DNA from: Capsicum annuum
Taxonomy: Eukaryota; Streptophyta; Magnoliopsida; Solanales; Solanaceae
DNA: 64,000 nucleotides
Assembly (NCBI RefSeq): GCF_002878395.1
Contig: NC_061116.1
Span: 127,399,495-127,463,494, forward strand
Reading direction: 5' to 3'
Shown here: one piece after another, positions 46,235 through 58,790 of the stretch
How positions within the stretch are numbered: the stretch's first letter is position 1
How the letters are laid out: each line of letters starts with the position of its first letter
Made by a program: the position numbers and the translations under genes
The notes under the pieces: model-generated
Databases searched by the model: none
The model's input: the letters and a program-made list of their open reading frames with translations, nothing else
Told to the model about the DNA's origin: nothing

Positions 46235-48899
46235 GGAACATTCATCCTCGAATGAGACTGATTAAGCTGAGAATATAGATAGATTGAGCTTACATACTAA
46301 ACATGCTTAATTGAAGAATGATTACATGACTGAAATATGGATAAACTGAGTATTCATACTGAACATGCATAACTAAAGCATGAGTACATGGCTAAACTGA
46401 TTTATGAATTTAAATGCATGACTAGCATGAGGATAATATGAAGCGGTCATTGATACCAAGTTTGTAAAGGTAACTGAGCATGGAATTGAATAAATCTAAG
46501 AAAGACTGTTACATCAAGATGAGAATACTAATGAACCTGAAATCATTTACTGAACATGCATGAACGGGAACAAAAGAACATAACTAAGTCTTAAACATGA
46601 TACATAAACTGAATATGATGAACTGATTCCCTGAATACATTCCATGACATAAGAATGGTCATAAGACTTAGATTGGAATGAGAGCGTCAACTCATGAGTA
46701 CCTAGTACTTCAAACTGGATCTTGTTACATGAAAAAAAAATGGAAGGTTTAGGACATAAAAGCTTGGGGGATTATAGTGCATCTCCCACTTAGGATATTA
46801 TGTCCTCTGAAGGATACTAACTTAGCTGAGATACTTAGGAAGGCCTAGACGATGCACAGGGAAGCTACGAACTGAATCGTGACTGAATGTCTGGGATCTA
46901 AAACTGAGGCATGATATATAAACTGAGTTGAACTAGCAACTACCAGGATGCTCCAACTTGGAATAGTCATATTCATGAGACTTCAGATAGTACGACTAGA
47001 TGAAAAGATGGTAAACCATACGAACTTATCCGCCCGACTGCTAAATTGAATTACTGGCTTTACAGACTAACTCTTGCTGCAAACTTATACTCGACTGGAG
47101 AATTTCTTTGAAACTCTTTCTTTAAAGTTCTAATGACTTTAGGGAGCAAGGAATCTTGGCATGGTCTAAATAAGACATCTGAGTATGAAATCACAACATG
47201 GCTAAAATTCTGTAATATGGAGAAAGGCCTATGAAACATCATCTAAGAAAGAGTTACTAAGCCTTATGCACTGCAACTACTAACTTGCAATCTTAGCCAC
47301 ATTTCTTAATTATTCCCTCAACTATAATTTCTACTTCAACACTGCATTTTACTTGAGGATACTGAAAATATTCACACGGGCACTTATAACTCAACCTACT
47401 GAGGTCTGGACTGGACTGAAATCTCCCTCTATGTTCAAGCCTACTTAAATCAACAAAATGCACACATAACACTACAGTACTAGACTAAGTCATAAATTCA
47501 ATACACTCTGCATTTCATAGCTTGCCATCTTCTAAAAAATTCTAATTTTCCTTTTAGTAACTAAATACAACCTCCTACTAGCCATTTACTATGCGAAATG
47601 CATTTATCCACATACACATCAATATTACATTCAAGTAAATCTTCATAACTACAGCTCTATGTAATACAAGCATACAGTAACATTTCCTTTCCTTGAAACA
47701 TTTACTCTCTCCCATCTAAGCAATTGCTCATCACTACATTATTTTGTAAGGAGAGTTCACTGAAAAGTTAAAATATAAGGACCTGAAGCATGAATGAACA
47801 CTATACAAAACTTGACACTTAACTGAGGCCTGAGGAATAGAATATCAACATTAGGTATTTATCAAGATATCTAAACTGAGGATATAAATGACATAATCTA
47901 ATTTGGTTGATAATTAGGAGCGTAGCATGAGTCATGGGAACTGAGAATACTGTAAAGCATAAGTACATGAGTTATGAGATGCATGACCTGAGTTTGGAGT
48001 TTAGTTATTCATGGAACATGATTCGTAACACTGAGTGAACTATAACTCCTTATATTATGAACTGTAAGAATACATGATTTTTGTTAATGTGATCGAATAT
48101 GAGCTATGATCATAGCACTAATGTGTAAGGCATGAGTAGATATCGTGATAGCTAAAGTACAAAACTTTGCAATGACGTAAAGATGGGTTGGACATTATCA
48201 TCTCCCACTGCTTGTCTACACATACTCACATTACTACTAAAATTTGAAAGTCTGACTTGGATACTTGTTCTACCATCTCCCACTTAGCTTAAAGTTGTTA
48301 TTATAAGTCTCTGAACCACTTAATAAACTCTAAATCAAACTGAAACCACTTTACTCTAGAGTCTAAGATATAACAATACTCATAACCACTAAAATCATCC
48401 GAAAGGACTGCCATTGATAATGTACGGTCCACTTCTAGCACTTCCTGCTGATACAAAATTCTTATCTTTATATTGCCCAAACAATTATCATATAGCAACC
48501 TCAACAATGACTAACTTAAAATTCTCAACTCTCCTTTCTACTAGCCCAATCTTCAAAGATTCAAACTTAGATTCTAACACATAATATGAATCCCCCAAGT
48601 CTTTAATGACCATACTACTTTCATCATAGCCTACACATAATACATTCACAACATATGTTTTAAATCTACAAACTCAAATTCTTGTATACACTACTTCAAG
48701 CTTATTGATTTACCTATTCCACAACTCTCCCTATGAAATATAACCTGTCTGAATTCAGATAATACTATCCCAACCCTGCTACTGGTGCTAAACTCACGGG
48801 TTCATACTTCTAACTCTGGGTTACATACTATCATAGGACTCCAAAAAGAATTTGGAAACATATCTAACTTTTAAGCACTAAGGTACTACCCCTTCATTA
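46235..48899 (-). other. Element H non-coding inner region
   Basis: About 2.7 kb without recognisable reverse transcriptase, RNase H or integrase on either strand. The part 46240-46720 and 47760-48180 is rich in repeated ACTGA, CATGA and ACATG words. LTR-end-like sequence plus a purine tract (plus strand ATCTCCCACT) recurs at 46781-46790, 48201-48210 and 48274-48283. Short open frames at 47060-47242 and 48301-48507 have no family resemblance I can see. Confidence 0.6.
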
Positions 48900-49617
48900 A
48901 ATGATTAGTCCATCAGGAAACTAAAATTGAATGACACTATTACTGAAATCAATTGAAGGGATTTTCTAGAATAATGTAACCAAGTAATTTCTGTATACTC
49001 ATCTAGATGGAATAGGTTTACCCACTAGGGTAGGCACTGAGGAGGGCTCAACTAGATTATCAGGATTGACACCAAAATTAATTGCTACATATCGAGTTAC
49101 AATAGAAAGTAAGATATTACATACACTGTCGCATCCTGGGGCCTAGCTTACCACATCCAAAACATACATCACTACTAACTCTACACATACACTGATGATT
49201 TTCATTATATTTTTGGCAAAGTAGGTTGGTACAGCCTCTTTTCATGCTACCCTGAGACTTAGAGCCTGACGCACTATCTCGACTGTCATTTCTATACTTT
49301 GGCACTGGCACACTAGCTACAGAAAAATTTGGGGCTAAGAATTTCTGACAGAAATAGAAGTGGTTACCACTCTCTAACTTTCTTATTTTGTCTATCTTTC
49401 TTCCTACGCTTATCCCCTCTACTCTGCTGAGTATGAACCCAAGCCTAGATAGGAAAACAACCTATAGGTAATTCTAAGCAACTACTAAATAAGCTAAAGT
49501 AGTGAAGGCAACTCTAAATTCTGCATGGGAGACATGCTAATCCAGGGGATCTACCTGAATGGGCGGAGGTGTTGGCTTGTTTCCAGTTCTTCTTCCATTG
49601 GCTTTTCTGGGAGGTAT
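48900..49617 (-). pseudogene. Element H gag with zinc knuckle and protease fragment
   Basis: The gag start is an ATA at 49617 reading IPPRKANGRRTGNKPTPPPI, a mutated ATG. The piece 49117-49311 reads MPVPKYRNDSRDSASGSKSQ and then CFGCGKLGPRMRQC, a zinc knuckle in which the His is Pro. Between these parts most of the usual gag (several hundred codons) is missing, since only about 0.3 kb separates them. Leftward, about 49075-48960, FGVNPDNLVEPSSVPTLVGK and VYRNYLVT resemble the protease middle seen in element C. No active-site Asp motif is found. Confidence 0.75.
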
Positions 49618-49804
49618 ATTCTATAAATATAAGGAAGATTTGGATTAGACTAAGATTTTAACATAAGCTCATGCTCACTCGCACGACATGAATACTGAAT
49701 GAAGGGAAACTTTTCCTGAAACACCTTGTAGCATCTTGTCAATAAGTGTGGCACACTTCTTACCCATGCAAAAGACTCTACTTGACATGGATTATAGACT
49801 CCCT

Positions 49805-49838
49805 AGGACTCTATTAAAACTTAGCATCTAATACTAAA
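49805..49838 (-). other. Element H primer site region (degenerate)
   Basis: On the minus strand, just inside the 5' LTR, TAGTATTAGATGC can be aligned to TGGTATCAGAGCC. It is a decayed methionine-tRNA-type primer site. Confidence 0.55.
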
Positions 49839-49840
49839 TT

Positions 49841-52321
49841 TTAAATGCCCCATGTCTACACCCCGGATGCCACACGGTGCTTATGACCTTGAAGGACCAC
49901 ATGCTAACCCATGACTGGTAGCTACTGTGAGCACTGAATATTAATATTGAAATAATGCAGAAGTTAGGCTAAGGTTCCATAAGGTTAATAATATAAATAC
50001 TGATAAATATAGCAATTGATAATAATATCTAAAAACTAAATAGTCTGAACTAGTCTAGTTGAAAAACCTCTAACTGAACTGTCTGAATATGGAGTTGATG
50101 GGACAAGCCCCTAACTAACTCCTTCTATGAAAATACTGAATCTACTAAATACTAAAATAATAGCTATGTCCTCCAAAAATGAGGACTCATCACTGAAATT
50201 ACTGCTGCTAACTGAATTTGGCTAAGCGCAGTCAGGAACCTAAGCGTCCAAACCTGTGATATAAGACATTATAGCATAAAAGAGTGTTGCGATCAGTACG
50301 TGGAATATACTGGTATGCTAGATAAGTTAAGGATAATATGCATGGGCTCATATCCATTTATAGTAACTGACTGAATTATATGAAGTAACTGAATGAGAGT
50401 ACACAAATAACTAAAACTGCTTTAAATATTGAGTATGCAATAGTGTGTATATATATGTATACTGTATCTAAGATTACACTAAAATTGAGTACTGAGTTTT
50501 GATAACTGAATAAATGATAGCTGAGTTACTTATAACTAAATTACTAATGACTGAGTGACTGTTAACTGACAGTCCTGATTTTATAGAACTGAGCTAATTT
50601 GTATACTGAAGACTGAAATTAAAACTGTGGGAGGTAATCATCTAACCAACATGTCCCTTTCTGAATTGATTGGGGTCCAACCTACATCCCCAGTTCGAAG
50701 GGTGTCAGTACTGTGCCATGGGTACTAACAGCATAAAGAGTCACCCTTATCTGGATGGTGCCATAATGAGAATGGTATTACCCTCAACTGATAGGTAAAA
50801 CACCTTATCAACCCTCAACTAGCAGGTTTATATCTCAACCTACATTGGCTACATAGTTCTTGAACATAAGGGCTGCTACTAAAGGACACAACCTCTATTG
50901 ACAGGTGAACCCCCATCCTTAGGTTAGCTTAGTACCAAATTCTATTCCCAACTGAATGGTGTTGATTATTAAACTAAACTGAACTGGACTGAGTTTCACT
51001 AAATTCTGGAACTGATTGAGTACTACTGATCATGAAATTACTAATTCTATTCTATAGCTACTGTAATTCTAGGTAAATAGCCAGATATTTGGTATTAAAT
51101 ACCCCTAGGAATCGATAGCATCAATAGTAAGACATAGAACAATGTTGAAACCATACTAGCTAGTCACTTAGTCATGATTCATTCATTAAGAAATTTTGTC
51201 AAACAATTGCAAGGCATGAACTTGTACATGAATGGAAACACATGCTAAGTTTTCATGATTGCACTATTCAATTCACATAGGCATTCTAACAATCACTTGG
51301 GGAGCATGATTATTTCACATTATAATAAGCATATATAAATATCGTGGCTACAAAATTCAACTTGTAAATTCAAGGATTTAACTTGAGAATAAAATAATTC
51401 CCACACATGCTATCTTAATTTCATGATACTTGTAATTAATCACAGAACAAAACCCAAACAACATCATAATCATAAATACAATCTAATTTAGGTATGGAAA
51501 TCATAAATTTGAAAAAACTTGTAATTTTAAACAGGGTTCTTGGACTCCATAGGTGATAAGGGCCCATGAATGAACACCTAACAAAAATGAGAATATAAGT
51601 TCTTGAAGTTTCTTGGTGGAATTCTTAAGAATTGATCTTGATTCTTGTAGGCTAGGGTTTTTTATTTTTAGAGATAATGATCTTGATTTGAGAGAAATTG
51701 AGTAAATAATGATCTAATTAGGTTATTAGGGTATTAATCATGTGTTTAGGCAGATTAGGGTCACATAAAAGACCTAACTTCCCTTGAAATAATTTAAATC
51801 TCCGTCATTAAAATTCCCAATTTCGGCCTTCATCACACCACAATGGCATCGTGGTGAACCACTAGAAGTTCGAGTGGAACTTTTTTAAAATGGACATATG
51901 CCAAACTGGACCTCGGCATCACGATGGAATCGCATTGCATCACTGAAAATTGATAATTCTGAACTGGAACTATGGCGTGATGCGGTGCCATCGCAGTGAC
52001 ACATTGGAAAAGGACGAGTGGGAACAGGAAGTTTACCGCGATGCGATGGAATCGCAATGTTTCACTAGAAACTGATGAATATCATTTGGCCTGTCACCCT
52101 GATATGTTGGTATCGCGGAGCCTGACTGTTGAAACTAAAATTGGCATAACTTCTTACCCGATTATCAAATTAAGGAAAATTTTATATCGTTGGAAAACTG
52201 AATGAATTTCCTACACAATGGTGTGTCTTAAGATAGAAAATTATGAGTATTTTTAAAGTATTATGTAGGAATTCTTCTATATATAGTGCTGAACTGAGCT
52301 AGGAAAATACGGGGTATCACA
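49841..52321 (-). repeat. Element H 5' LTR
   Basis: 2481 bp. The inner end has lost its TG (plus strand TTAAATGCCC) and the outer end is GGGTATCACA. Length and sequence agree with the 3' LTR apart from small changes. The short open frames at 51833-52057 and 51996-52205 lie in the GC-rich repeat part and are not genes. Confidence 0.93.
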
Positions 52322-52326
52322 TTAGC

Positions 52327-54100
52327 TTAGCATATCTCAGAATTTCTTAGATGGCTTCTTACCATAGGAAATTGATTAAACGATTGCTAAGCTTGGTGAG
52401 GAACTTCTTGAATTTGACATTTCCTCATTTTCTTGAGTCTTATAGGTAATAAAGAAGGGACTTTCATTTGAGACAATGGATCACATTGCATTTCATAACC
52501 CTTAACTATCTTAGTAGTTCCCTCCTCATTAGCCATCTCTTCATTTATCATTGGTTCTTAATCATGCCCTTCTTGAGTCTTTAGGGACTCATCATTGCAC
52601 TCACCCACATGCTTCTTCTTTGTTTTCATTTTCTCATCATGAGACATTTCTTTTTCCTTAGCCTTTTGTGCACTTACCGATCCGGGTGACATTGCTAAGA
52701 CTTAAGCATCATTTTTCAAATTTACCACCGTATCACTAAGAAGACCACCCTTGGGCCTAACATTGAGTGTTGTTGATATTTGTCTAATTTGGGTCTCCAA
52801 TTGCTTGATTGAAGTAGAGTGTGATACAAATATTTGGTTTATTTGAGAAAAGTCTCTTTTTAATTCTTGAACCATCTTGTTTGTTTGCTCTACTCTTATC
52901 AAGGTTATTACAAGCACATCTTCTACTTTAAACTTTTTAGGATCCACGGGATGTGACTCCTTGGTCTTTACTCAGTCATGAAGGGGCACATATCTATCAG
53001 ATTCTCTCTTCTTATCCCTCAAATCATGATCTCTGTCTCTATCTCATCATTCCTTTTCTCAATCACAATCAATCAAACCTTGGCTCCTACCTTACCATTG
53101 ATAGGCAGGGCAAGACCCCTAAGAGTAGCTTGCCAATTATCTAATTTTTTTATCAAGCCTCTTGGCATCTTCTTCATCATATCCTTTGTATGGCACATTG
53201 ACCGTATTTGTGGGTGCACCCATCACAGGCTTAATAAGGAAGTCTAATTATGTCATAATATTTACCATGTTTTCCTCCCTTTCTTCTTCTTTCTTTCTTT
53301 GATCTTTATCAACATAGGATGTAGTAGGGGAACCTTTAGCTACCTCGGTGTCCAGGGTGTGCCACCCCCTATTTTTCTTTGTGATTTTCTCAAGTAAAGT
53401 TTAAACTACTCCATATAACAACCTCACAATTGATCCACCGATTGCGTTGTCCACCACGGTCTTGTTGAAATGGTCTAATTCCCTATAGAATATTTGTTGG
53501 AGCATCTTGTATGGTTCCTCATGGTTAGGACATTGCATTAGATTTTATTAAACCTCTCCAAAACATCGTTTAGAGGCTCCCCATTGAGTTGAAAAAAATT
53601 AATGATTTTATCTCGCAATTGCAATATATTTGATAGTGAGAAGTAATGATCTAAGGAAACATCAATAAGATCGACCTATGATATGATTAACTAAGTGGAA
53701 AAAGACCACAACAACAACACTGCCTTACACATTAGAGAGAATGGGAAGAGGCGCAACCTATGGATTTGAATGAGATGTAAGCAATGTCGAATGGGGCACA
53801 TACTTCCACAAAATTTTCAAGTGCAAGTTTGGGTATTCATGAGCTTGACCCCCAAAGAGTCCTTTCATTTGAAGCATGTGAAAAAACACACTTTTGACAT
53901 GGAAGGCTTAATTCCCCACATTCAGTAGGATGTAGATGACACTAGAACACCCAAAATCGTGGAGATGGTCTTCCTTATTAAGGGACCCATCAAAGATACC
54001 GACATTAGTTGTCTGATCACTCATTATGTTGTTGACACTATTTAAATCACCTATACAGAAATAAAAACTACAAATAAAGTAAATAACACCACTATGGATA
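52327..54100 (-). pseudogene. Element F gag remnant (Athila-like)
   Basis: Minus-strand gag. From about 53900 leftward, across frameshifts, KGLFGGQAHEYPNLHLKIL, then QCPNHEEPYKMLQQIFYREL and HFNKTVVDNAIGGSIV can be read, the order found in Athila/Tat Gag. The piece 52702-52947 reads KFKVEDVLVITLIRVEQTNK and then STSIKQLETQIRQISTTLNV and GGLLSDTVVNLKND, the conserved region after the capsid part. H is inserted downstream. The protein would form the particle shell. The plus-strand open frames at 52953-53247 are shadows. Confidence 0.82.
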
Positions 54101-54147
54101 AACCCAAAGTCATTATCAACACCACATAAGCAAAAATTTAGTTTCAC

Positions 54148-54165
54148 TCCCTGGCAATGACACCA
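54148..54165 (-). other. Element F primer binding site (Asp tRNA type)
   Basis: The minus strand reads TGGTGTCATTGCCAGGGA, three changes from TGGCGCCGTTGCCGGGGA, which pairs with aspartate tRNA and is used by Athila/Tat elements. It lies three bases from the 5' LTR. Confidence 0.8.
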
Positions 54166-54168
54166 TTT

Positions 54169-55596
54169 TGATTAGCTCACCTATACAATTATATGGGTGT
54201 AAGCAATAGTTATCAATATAATAACCCAAATTGTGTTGGGGTCGAATCCACGAGGAGTGTAACTTGTATTGATTCCTATGTATTGTTTAAATCTTCTAAG
54301 TACATACCCGCAATGCAAATATAGAATAAGACATGAATTAAAATTGGGCGGGGGGGGGGGGGGGGGTTGATTTAAATGGTTGTTTGAACTACTTCTAATT
54401 AAACTACCAATTTAGGGAAACAATTATAGATATGATTCCAATAGGAAAATAGTCTTGGGATTAGTTCTTTCTAGGGGAAAATAGCGCATGAGTACATGAA
54501 AATCAAATGCAAACTCTAGTTAATGACTACGGGTAGGCTAGGTTCGGGGTTTTGATGCTAGTTTTTCAACCAAACACTAGAATACCACCCATGGATCCTT
54601 TCATATACCTCATTGATGTAGCAAAAAAGTCAACGCAAAACCTCAATCGGGCATCCCTATTTCTAGGAAGATGCCAAAGACATAAAAAATTCACAATTCA
54701 TCCTTATTTCTTAGTCAATGTAAAGGAGTAAGCTAATATCTAATTATTGTTCACAAATACTAGTCACCCATATCCCTCTTTCAAGGATTATATGGGATAT
54801 AAAAGAATACCCTCATCCTTTTATCAAGAATGATGTGGGATTTTGGTAATGTGGAGTTTTCACCCACAAATTCCAATTTAACAATCAAGCATTAGTGAAA
54901 CCCAATATTATTAACCTAGAATCTACACTAACAATCAAGACCCACACACATTTGCACACTATTTCAACATAACCCCAACATAGATATTTAGCTACTCATG
55001 AAGTTTGTGGAAATAATATCCCCAAATTTACTTTTAAATCTTCCATTGAAGATGCAAGCACGAGTGTCTTCAAATTTAACTTCAATTACCACTAAACTTT
55101 CTTGTAAAATTAACGACAATAATGTTTCCCAATTTAGTGGGTTTTTTCACACACCAAAAATTTAATTCTAGTTGAAATATCCCAACTGAAAGGGTTTTTC
55201 CCTTTGAAGGATCAAAACCAAATGTGTGAAATAACCAATCTGCCCTTTGCAGAATTCTATACTATCGTGATCTCCATTAGTTGGTCGTGATAGTGAATCC
55301 CACAATCACAATGGAATTATTGCAATTTCTATGCTTTGCCTTAGCCTTAACTGGCTGCAATCGCGGTCCTCAGATCGCGATTGTGGTAACTGAGATCGAT
55401 CCCAGTTTTTGCACTAATTTTTCCCTTTTTGTTCTCTTTTTCAGATCACTTTACTTGTTTGCTTCTATTGACCTGTAAACCTGCAAAACATGGGAATTAG
55501 TGCATTTAAATGGTAAATTCGCCTCTTCTGTACAATTTAATCATAGTAGTGTTGATAAATTTGGACGTTAATAAGTGGTAAATTTACCACTCATCA
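54169..55596 (-). repeat. Element F 5' LTR
   Basis: 1428 bp, plus strand TGATTAGCTCACC to ACTCATCA. It aligns throughout with 39561-40966. It contains the G17 run at 54350-54366 and a GC-rich patch (55364-55387, CAATCGCGG and GATCGCGATTG) that is diverged in the other LTR. Confidence 0.92.
54350..54366. repeat. Poly-G run of 17
   Basis: A GGGC followed by 17 Gs. The matching place in the other LTR (39744-39748) has five. Either slippage expansion or a sequencing/assembly artefact. Confidence 0.9.
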
Positions 55597-55601
55597 AATC
55601 T

Positions 55602-57000
55602 CAAATAGGATTTTGTCATAGGACATGGAATCTGAGATACCCACACTTTCCAAAGGAACGGCCAAGGAAGGATTGCCTATGAACTTTTTCAACATTGACA
55701 CATAAAAAGAACGTATATTCGTATACTCGCCTCAATATACGATATAGACCAATATACCGGGTACTGAGCTTCCCCTTCCTTCCAAACTGTATCACTCCCG
55801 TTTTAGAAAACACCATCAAGATTACCAAATCATCCACATCAAACTCCAAGTCCCTTTTACTTACATCCACATAGGATTTTTGGCGACTTTGGGCGGTCTT
55901 AAACCTATCTCAATTCACTTTCACCTTATCCATAACCTGGTGAACCAAGTCGGGACCATACAACTTATTCTAACCAACCTCGAACCGCTCAATAGGAGAC
56001 CTACACCTCCTACCATACAAAGTCTCAAATGGAGTCATCCTAATACTGGAGTGATAGCATTATTATACTATAAATCAATGAGAGAAAAATGGTAAACCCA
56101 ACTACCACCAAAATAAATAACACGACCTTGACATATCTTCTAAAGCCTATATCATTCTCTCTGCTTGTCCATTATTTTGAGGGTGAAAAACGGAGCTAAA
56201 ACTCACCTTAGTACCCAAACCTCTTTCCAAAGAAATGCCAAAAGTAAGAAGAGAATTGTGTACCTCAATCAGATATGATGTAAACTAGAGTAGCATGCAA
56301 CTTCACAATCTTCTCAATAAAGAGCTTAGCATAATCCTCCACCGAATAATTAGTCCTCACTGGCAAAAAGTGAGTGGACTTAGTCACCCTATCCATAGTG
56401 ACCCAAATAGAATTGAACTAATAATGGTACTGTAGACGATTAGTAATGAAATCCATATTAATAACTTCCCAATACCACACAGATAATTCAATCACTTGAG
56501 GATAACCTACGGGGCCTCAAGTGTTCTGCCTTCACTTGCTGATAAACAAAACATATAGCCACAAAATTTACCACATCTTTATTCAAATTAGTCTACAAAT
56601 AAATTCCTCTTAAGTTGTTGTACATCTTTGTAGAAACAGGATGAACAGTGTACCTCGACTCATGAGCTTCAACTAAAATCATCTCTCGTAGCCCATCAAC
56701 ATCTGGAATTCATAACCTACTTTTTACCTTAAGAAACCATCACTACCAATATCAAAATCCATCAACTTCCGCTGGCCCATATTATCCTTGATCTATATCA
56801 AGATAGGGTTCTAGACCTATTTCTCCTGTACCTTAGCACCAAGAGATGACTTTGCCACCTCTTACACAATCACACCACCATTCTCAGAGTCTAAAAGACA
56901 AACTCAAAGATTACCTAACAGTGAATATCCTTCACCAATCCTCACTTCTCCTTATCTACATAAGATAAGCATTTCTTGTACAACCTTCTAAGAGTGTCAA
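55602..57000 (-). pseudogene. Element E integrase remnant
   Basis: The piece 55616-55870 reads KRDLEFDVDDLVILMVFSKT and then LSTRYIGLYRILRRV, the integrase C-terminal domain, before losing frame. Rightward to about 56950 the core and zinc region can be followed on the minus strand in broken frames; the plus-strand text ATCAGATATGATG at 56269-56281 and TTAGTCCTCACTGGCAA at 56350-56366 match element A's integrase. Open frames on the plus strand here are shadows. Confidence 0.8.
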
Positions 57001-58290
57001 TAACCACGTTAGCATTATCAGGATGATAATGGAGACTCATATTGCATTCTTTGAGAAACTTAAGCCATCTTCACTGCCTGAGATTTAAATTCTTCTGGGT
57101 GAACATAAATTGTATACTCTTATGGTCCGTGAAGATATCAATAGACTCTATACAAATAGTGGCACCAAATCTTCAAAGCAAAGACCACAACCAACAACTA
57201 CAAATCATGCACTGGATAGTTCTTCTCATGTACATTTAGATGCCTAGAAGCTTATGAAACCACCTTGCTATGCAGCATCAACACACAACCAGTCCCACTC
57301 GAGAAGCATCACAATAAGCAATAAAACTGTCGGTACCCTCGAGTAGAGTAAACACTAGAGCCAAAGTTAACTTATTCTTCGACTTCTTGAAACTACCCTC
57401 ATAACAATCCGACCATAAGAACTTTACCCTCTAATAAAACAACTTAGTCAATAGGGCAGTAATTGAAGATAAGCTTTCAAAAAACCTCCTATAATAACCA
57501 GCTAAACACAAAAATCTTTGAATGTCGATTAGAGTGGTATGTCTAGGCCACTTTTTAACCATCACAACATTCTGTGGATCCACCATGATCCCGACTCTAA
57601 AAACAACATATCCTAGATAAGTCATAACATTTAGCCAGAACTCCCACTTAGAGAATTCAGCATAAAACTGCTAAACTTTCAAGGTTTGCAACACAAGGCG
57701 GATATGATCAATATGATCCACATTTTTCTTAAAATACACCCAAATATCATCAATAAACCCAATTATGAACAAATCCAAGAACTGATAGAAGAATGATTCA
57801 TAAGATCCATGAATGTTTTCAGGGCATTAGTCAAACCAAAGGACATTACCAAAAACTCAAAATGAATATATCAGGTTTGAAAAGTAGTCTTAGAGATATC
57901 TACTTCCCTAATTTTCAACTGATGGTAGCCCGACCAGAGATCAATCTTGGAAAAGTACTTAGCACCTTGAAGGTGATCAAGGAGATCATCAATCCTAGGA
58001 AGCGGATACTTATTCTTCACAGTCACCTTATTCAATTGTCGGTAATGTATACGCATCCAAAGGGATCAATATTTCTTACACACATAAAGCATAGAAGTAC
58101 CCCACAGAGACATATAAGGAAGAATAAAACCTTTATCTAGAGGATCTTTAAATTGCTCCTTGAGTTCTTTCGACTCAGCCAAAGCTATTCTATTGGGAGG
58201 GATAAAAATAGGATGAGTGTCTGGAAGAACATCAATCCCAAAATCAATTTCCCTATCTCGGGGAATACCAAGAAGATCATTAGGGAACAC
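57001..58290 (-). pseudogene. Element E reverse transcriptase and RNase H remnant
   Basis: The piece 57431-57625 reads MTYLGYVVFRVGIMVDPQNV and then FLCLAGYYRRFFESLSSITA (thumb/connection). The piece 57871-58056 reads [40 protein letters not shown] and KTTFQT (fingers/palm). The piece 58066-58290 reads [20 protein letters not shown], leading into reverse transcriptase. RNase H covers about 57001-57420 in broken frames. The plus-strand open frame 57793-58140 is the antisense. Confidence 0.86.
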
Positions 58291-58790
58291 CTCATGAAAT
58301 TATTGACTATAGGGACATACTGCAATGAAAGACCTTTAGCTCTAGAATCCTTAGAATGCACTAAATATTAGAGTCACCCTTTGGAAATCAATTTTTGAGC
58401 TCTAAGCTATGAAATGAACCTTCCCTTAGTCGCAAGAAAGCTACCATCCTATTTAATCACTGGCTCAATAGGGAATTGGAAACTGACCCTTTAGGTTCGA
58501 TAGTCAAGAGACATATATCATGAATAAAACTAATCCATCCTCAAAATCACATCAAAGTCTAACATATCAAATTCTATCAAATTTACCAAGGTCTCCCTAC
58601 CATAAATCGACATTACACAAACTCTATAGACCAATTTAGCCACATTAGAGTCACCTATCTCGGTGGACACAGAGAATAGATCCTGAATACACTCATAATC
58701 AAAACCAAAATAAATAGCTGCATAAGGGGTCACAAAAGAAAGGGTAGACCCAAGATCAAGTGGACAGTATACATCACACTAAAAAAGTTT
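58291..58790 (-). pseudogene. Element E aspartic protease remnant
   Basis: The piece 58530-58733 reads TPYAAIYFGFDYECIQDLFS, VAKLVYRVCVMSIYGRETLV and NLIEFDMLDFDVILRMD. Just upstream (about 58760-58735) the catalytic loop region reads across a frame change as DLGSTLSF-like sequence. The overlapping frame 58730-58945 shows LILGLPFLL there. The enzyme would mature Gag-Pol; frameshifts prevent it. Confidence 0.78.

Larger units (their letters stand above)
43750..52321 (-). mobile_element. Element H: gag-bearing LTR element without visible pol, nested in F
   Basis: Minus-strand element with long LTRs (43750-46220 and 49841-52321) and a 3.6 kb inner part. Only gag and a piece of protease (about 48900-49617) can be read, and the remaining 2.7 kb is non-coding. 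The LTRs are still closely similar along their length. The perfect target duplication and innermost position make H the youngest layer of this nest. Length and content fit a non-autonomous derivative, but decay of pol after insertion is not excluded. Confidence 0.9.
39561..55596 (-). mobile_element. Element F: Athila/Tat-like Ty3/Gypsy element without visible reverse transcriptase, host of H
   Basis: Minus-strand element with LTRs 39561-40966 (1406 bp) and 54169-55596 (1428 bp), an aspartate-tRNA-type primer site at 54148-54165, gag at 52330-54100 and protease at 42933-43744. Element H interrupts it at 43745-52326. Without H it is about 7.46 kb. The 1.9 kb between the protease piece and the 3' LTR shows no reverse transcriptase, RNase H or integrase. 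The gag style and primer site place it with Athila/Tat rather than the chromoviruses around it. Confidence 0.85.

Noticed and set aside
51833..52205. Open frames on both strands in the H 5' LTR
   Set aside because: They lie in the GC-rich repeat block of the LTR; the matching block of the other LTR does not keep them open.
52953..53247. Two overlapping plus-strand open frames
   Set aside because: They lie opposite Athila-like gag sequence on the minus strand and have no own motif.
57793..58140. 115-codon plus-strand open frame
   Set aside because: Antisense of element E reverse transcriptase, whose motifs read clearly on the minus strand.
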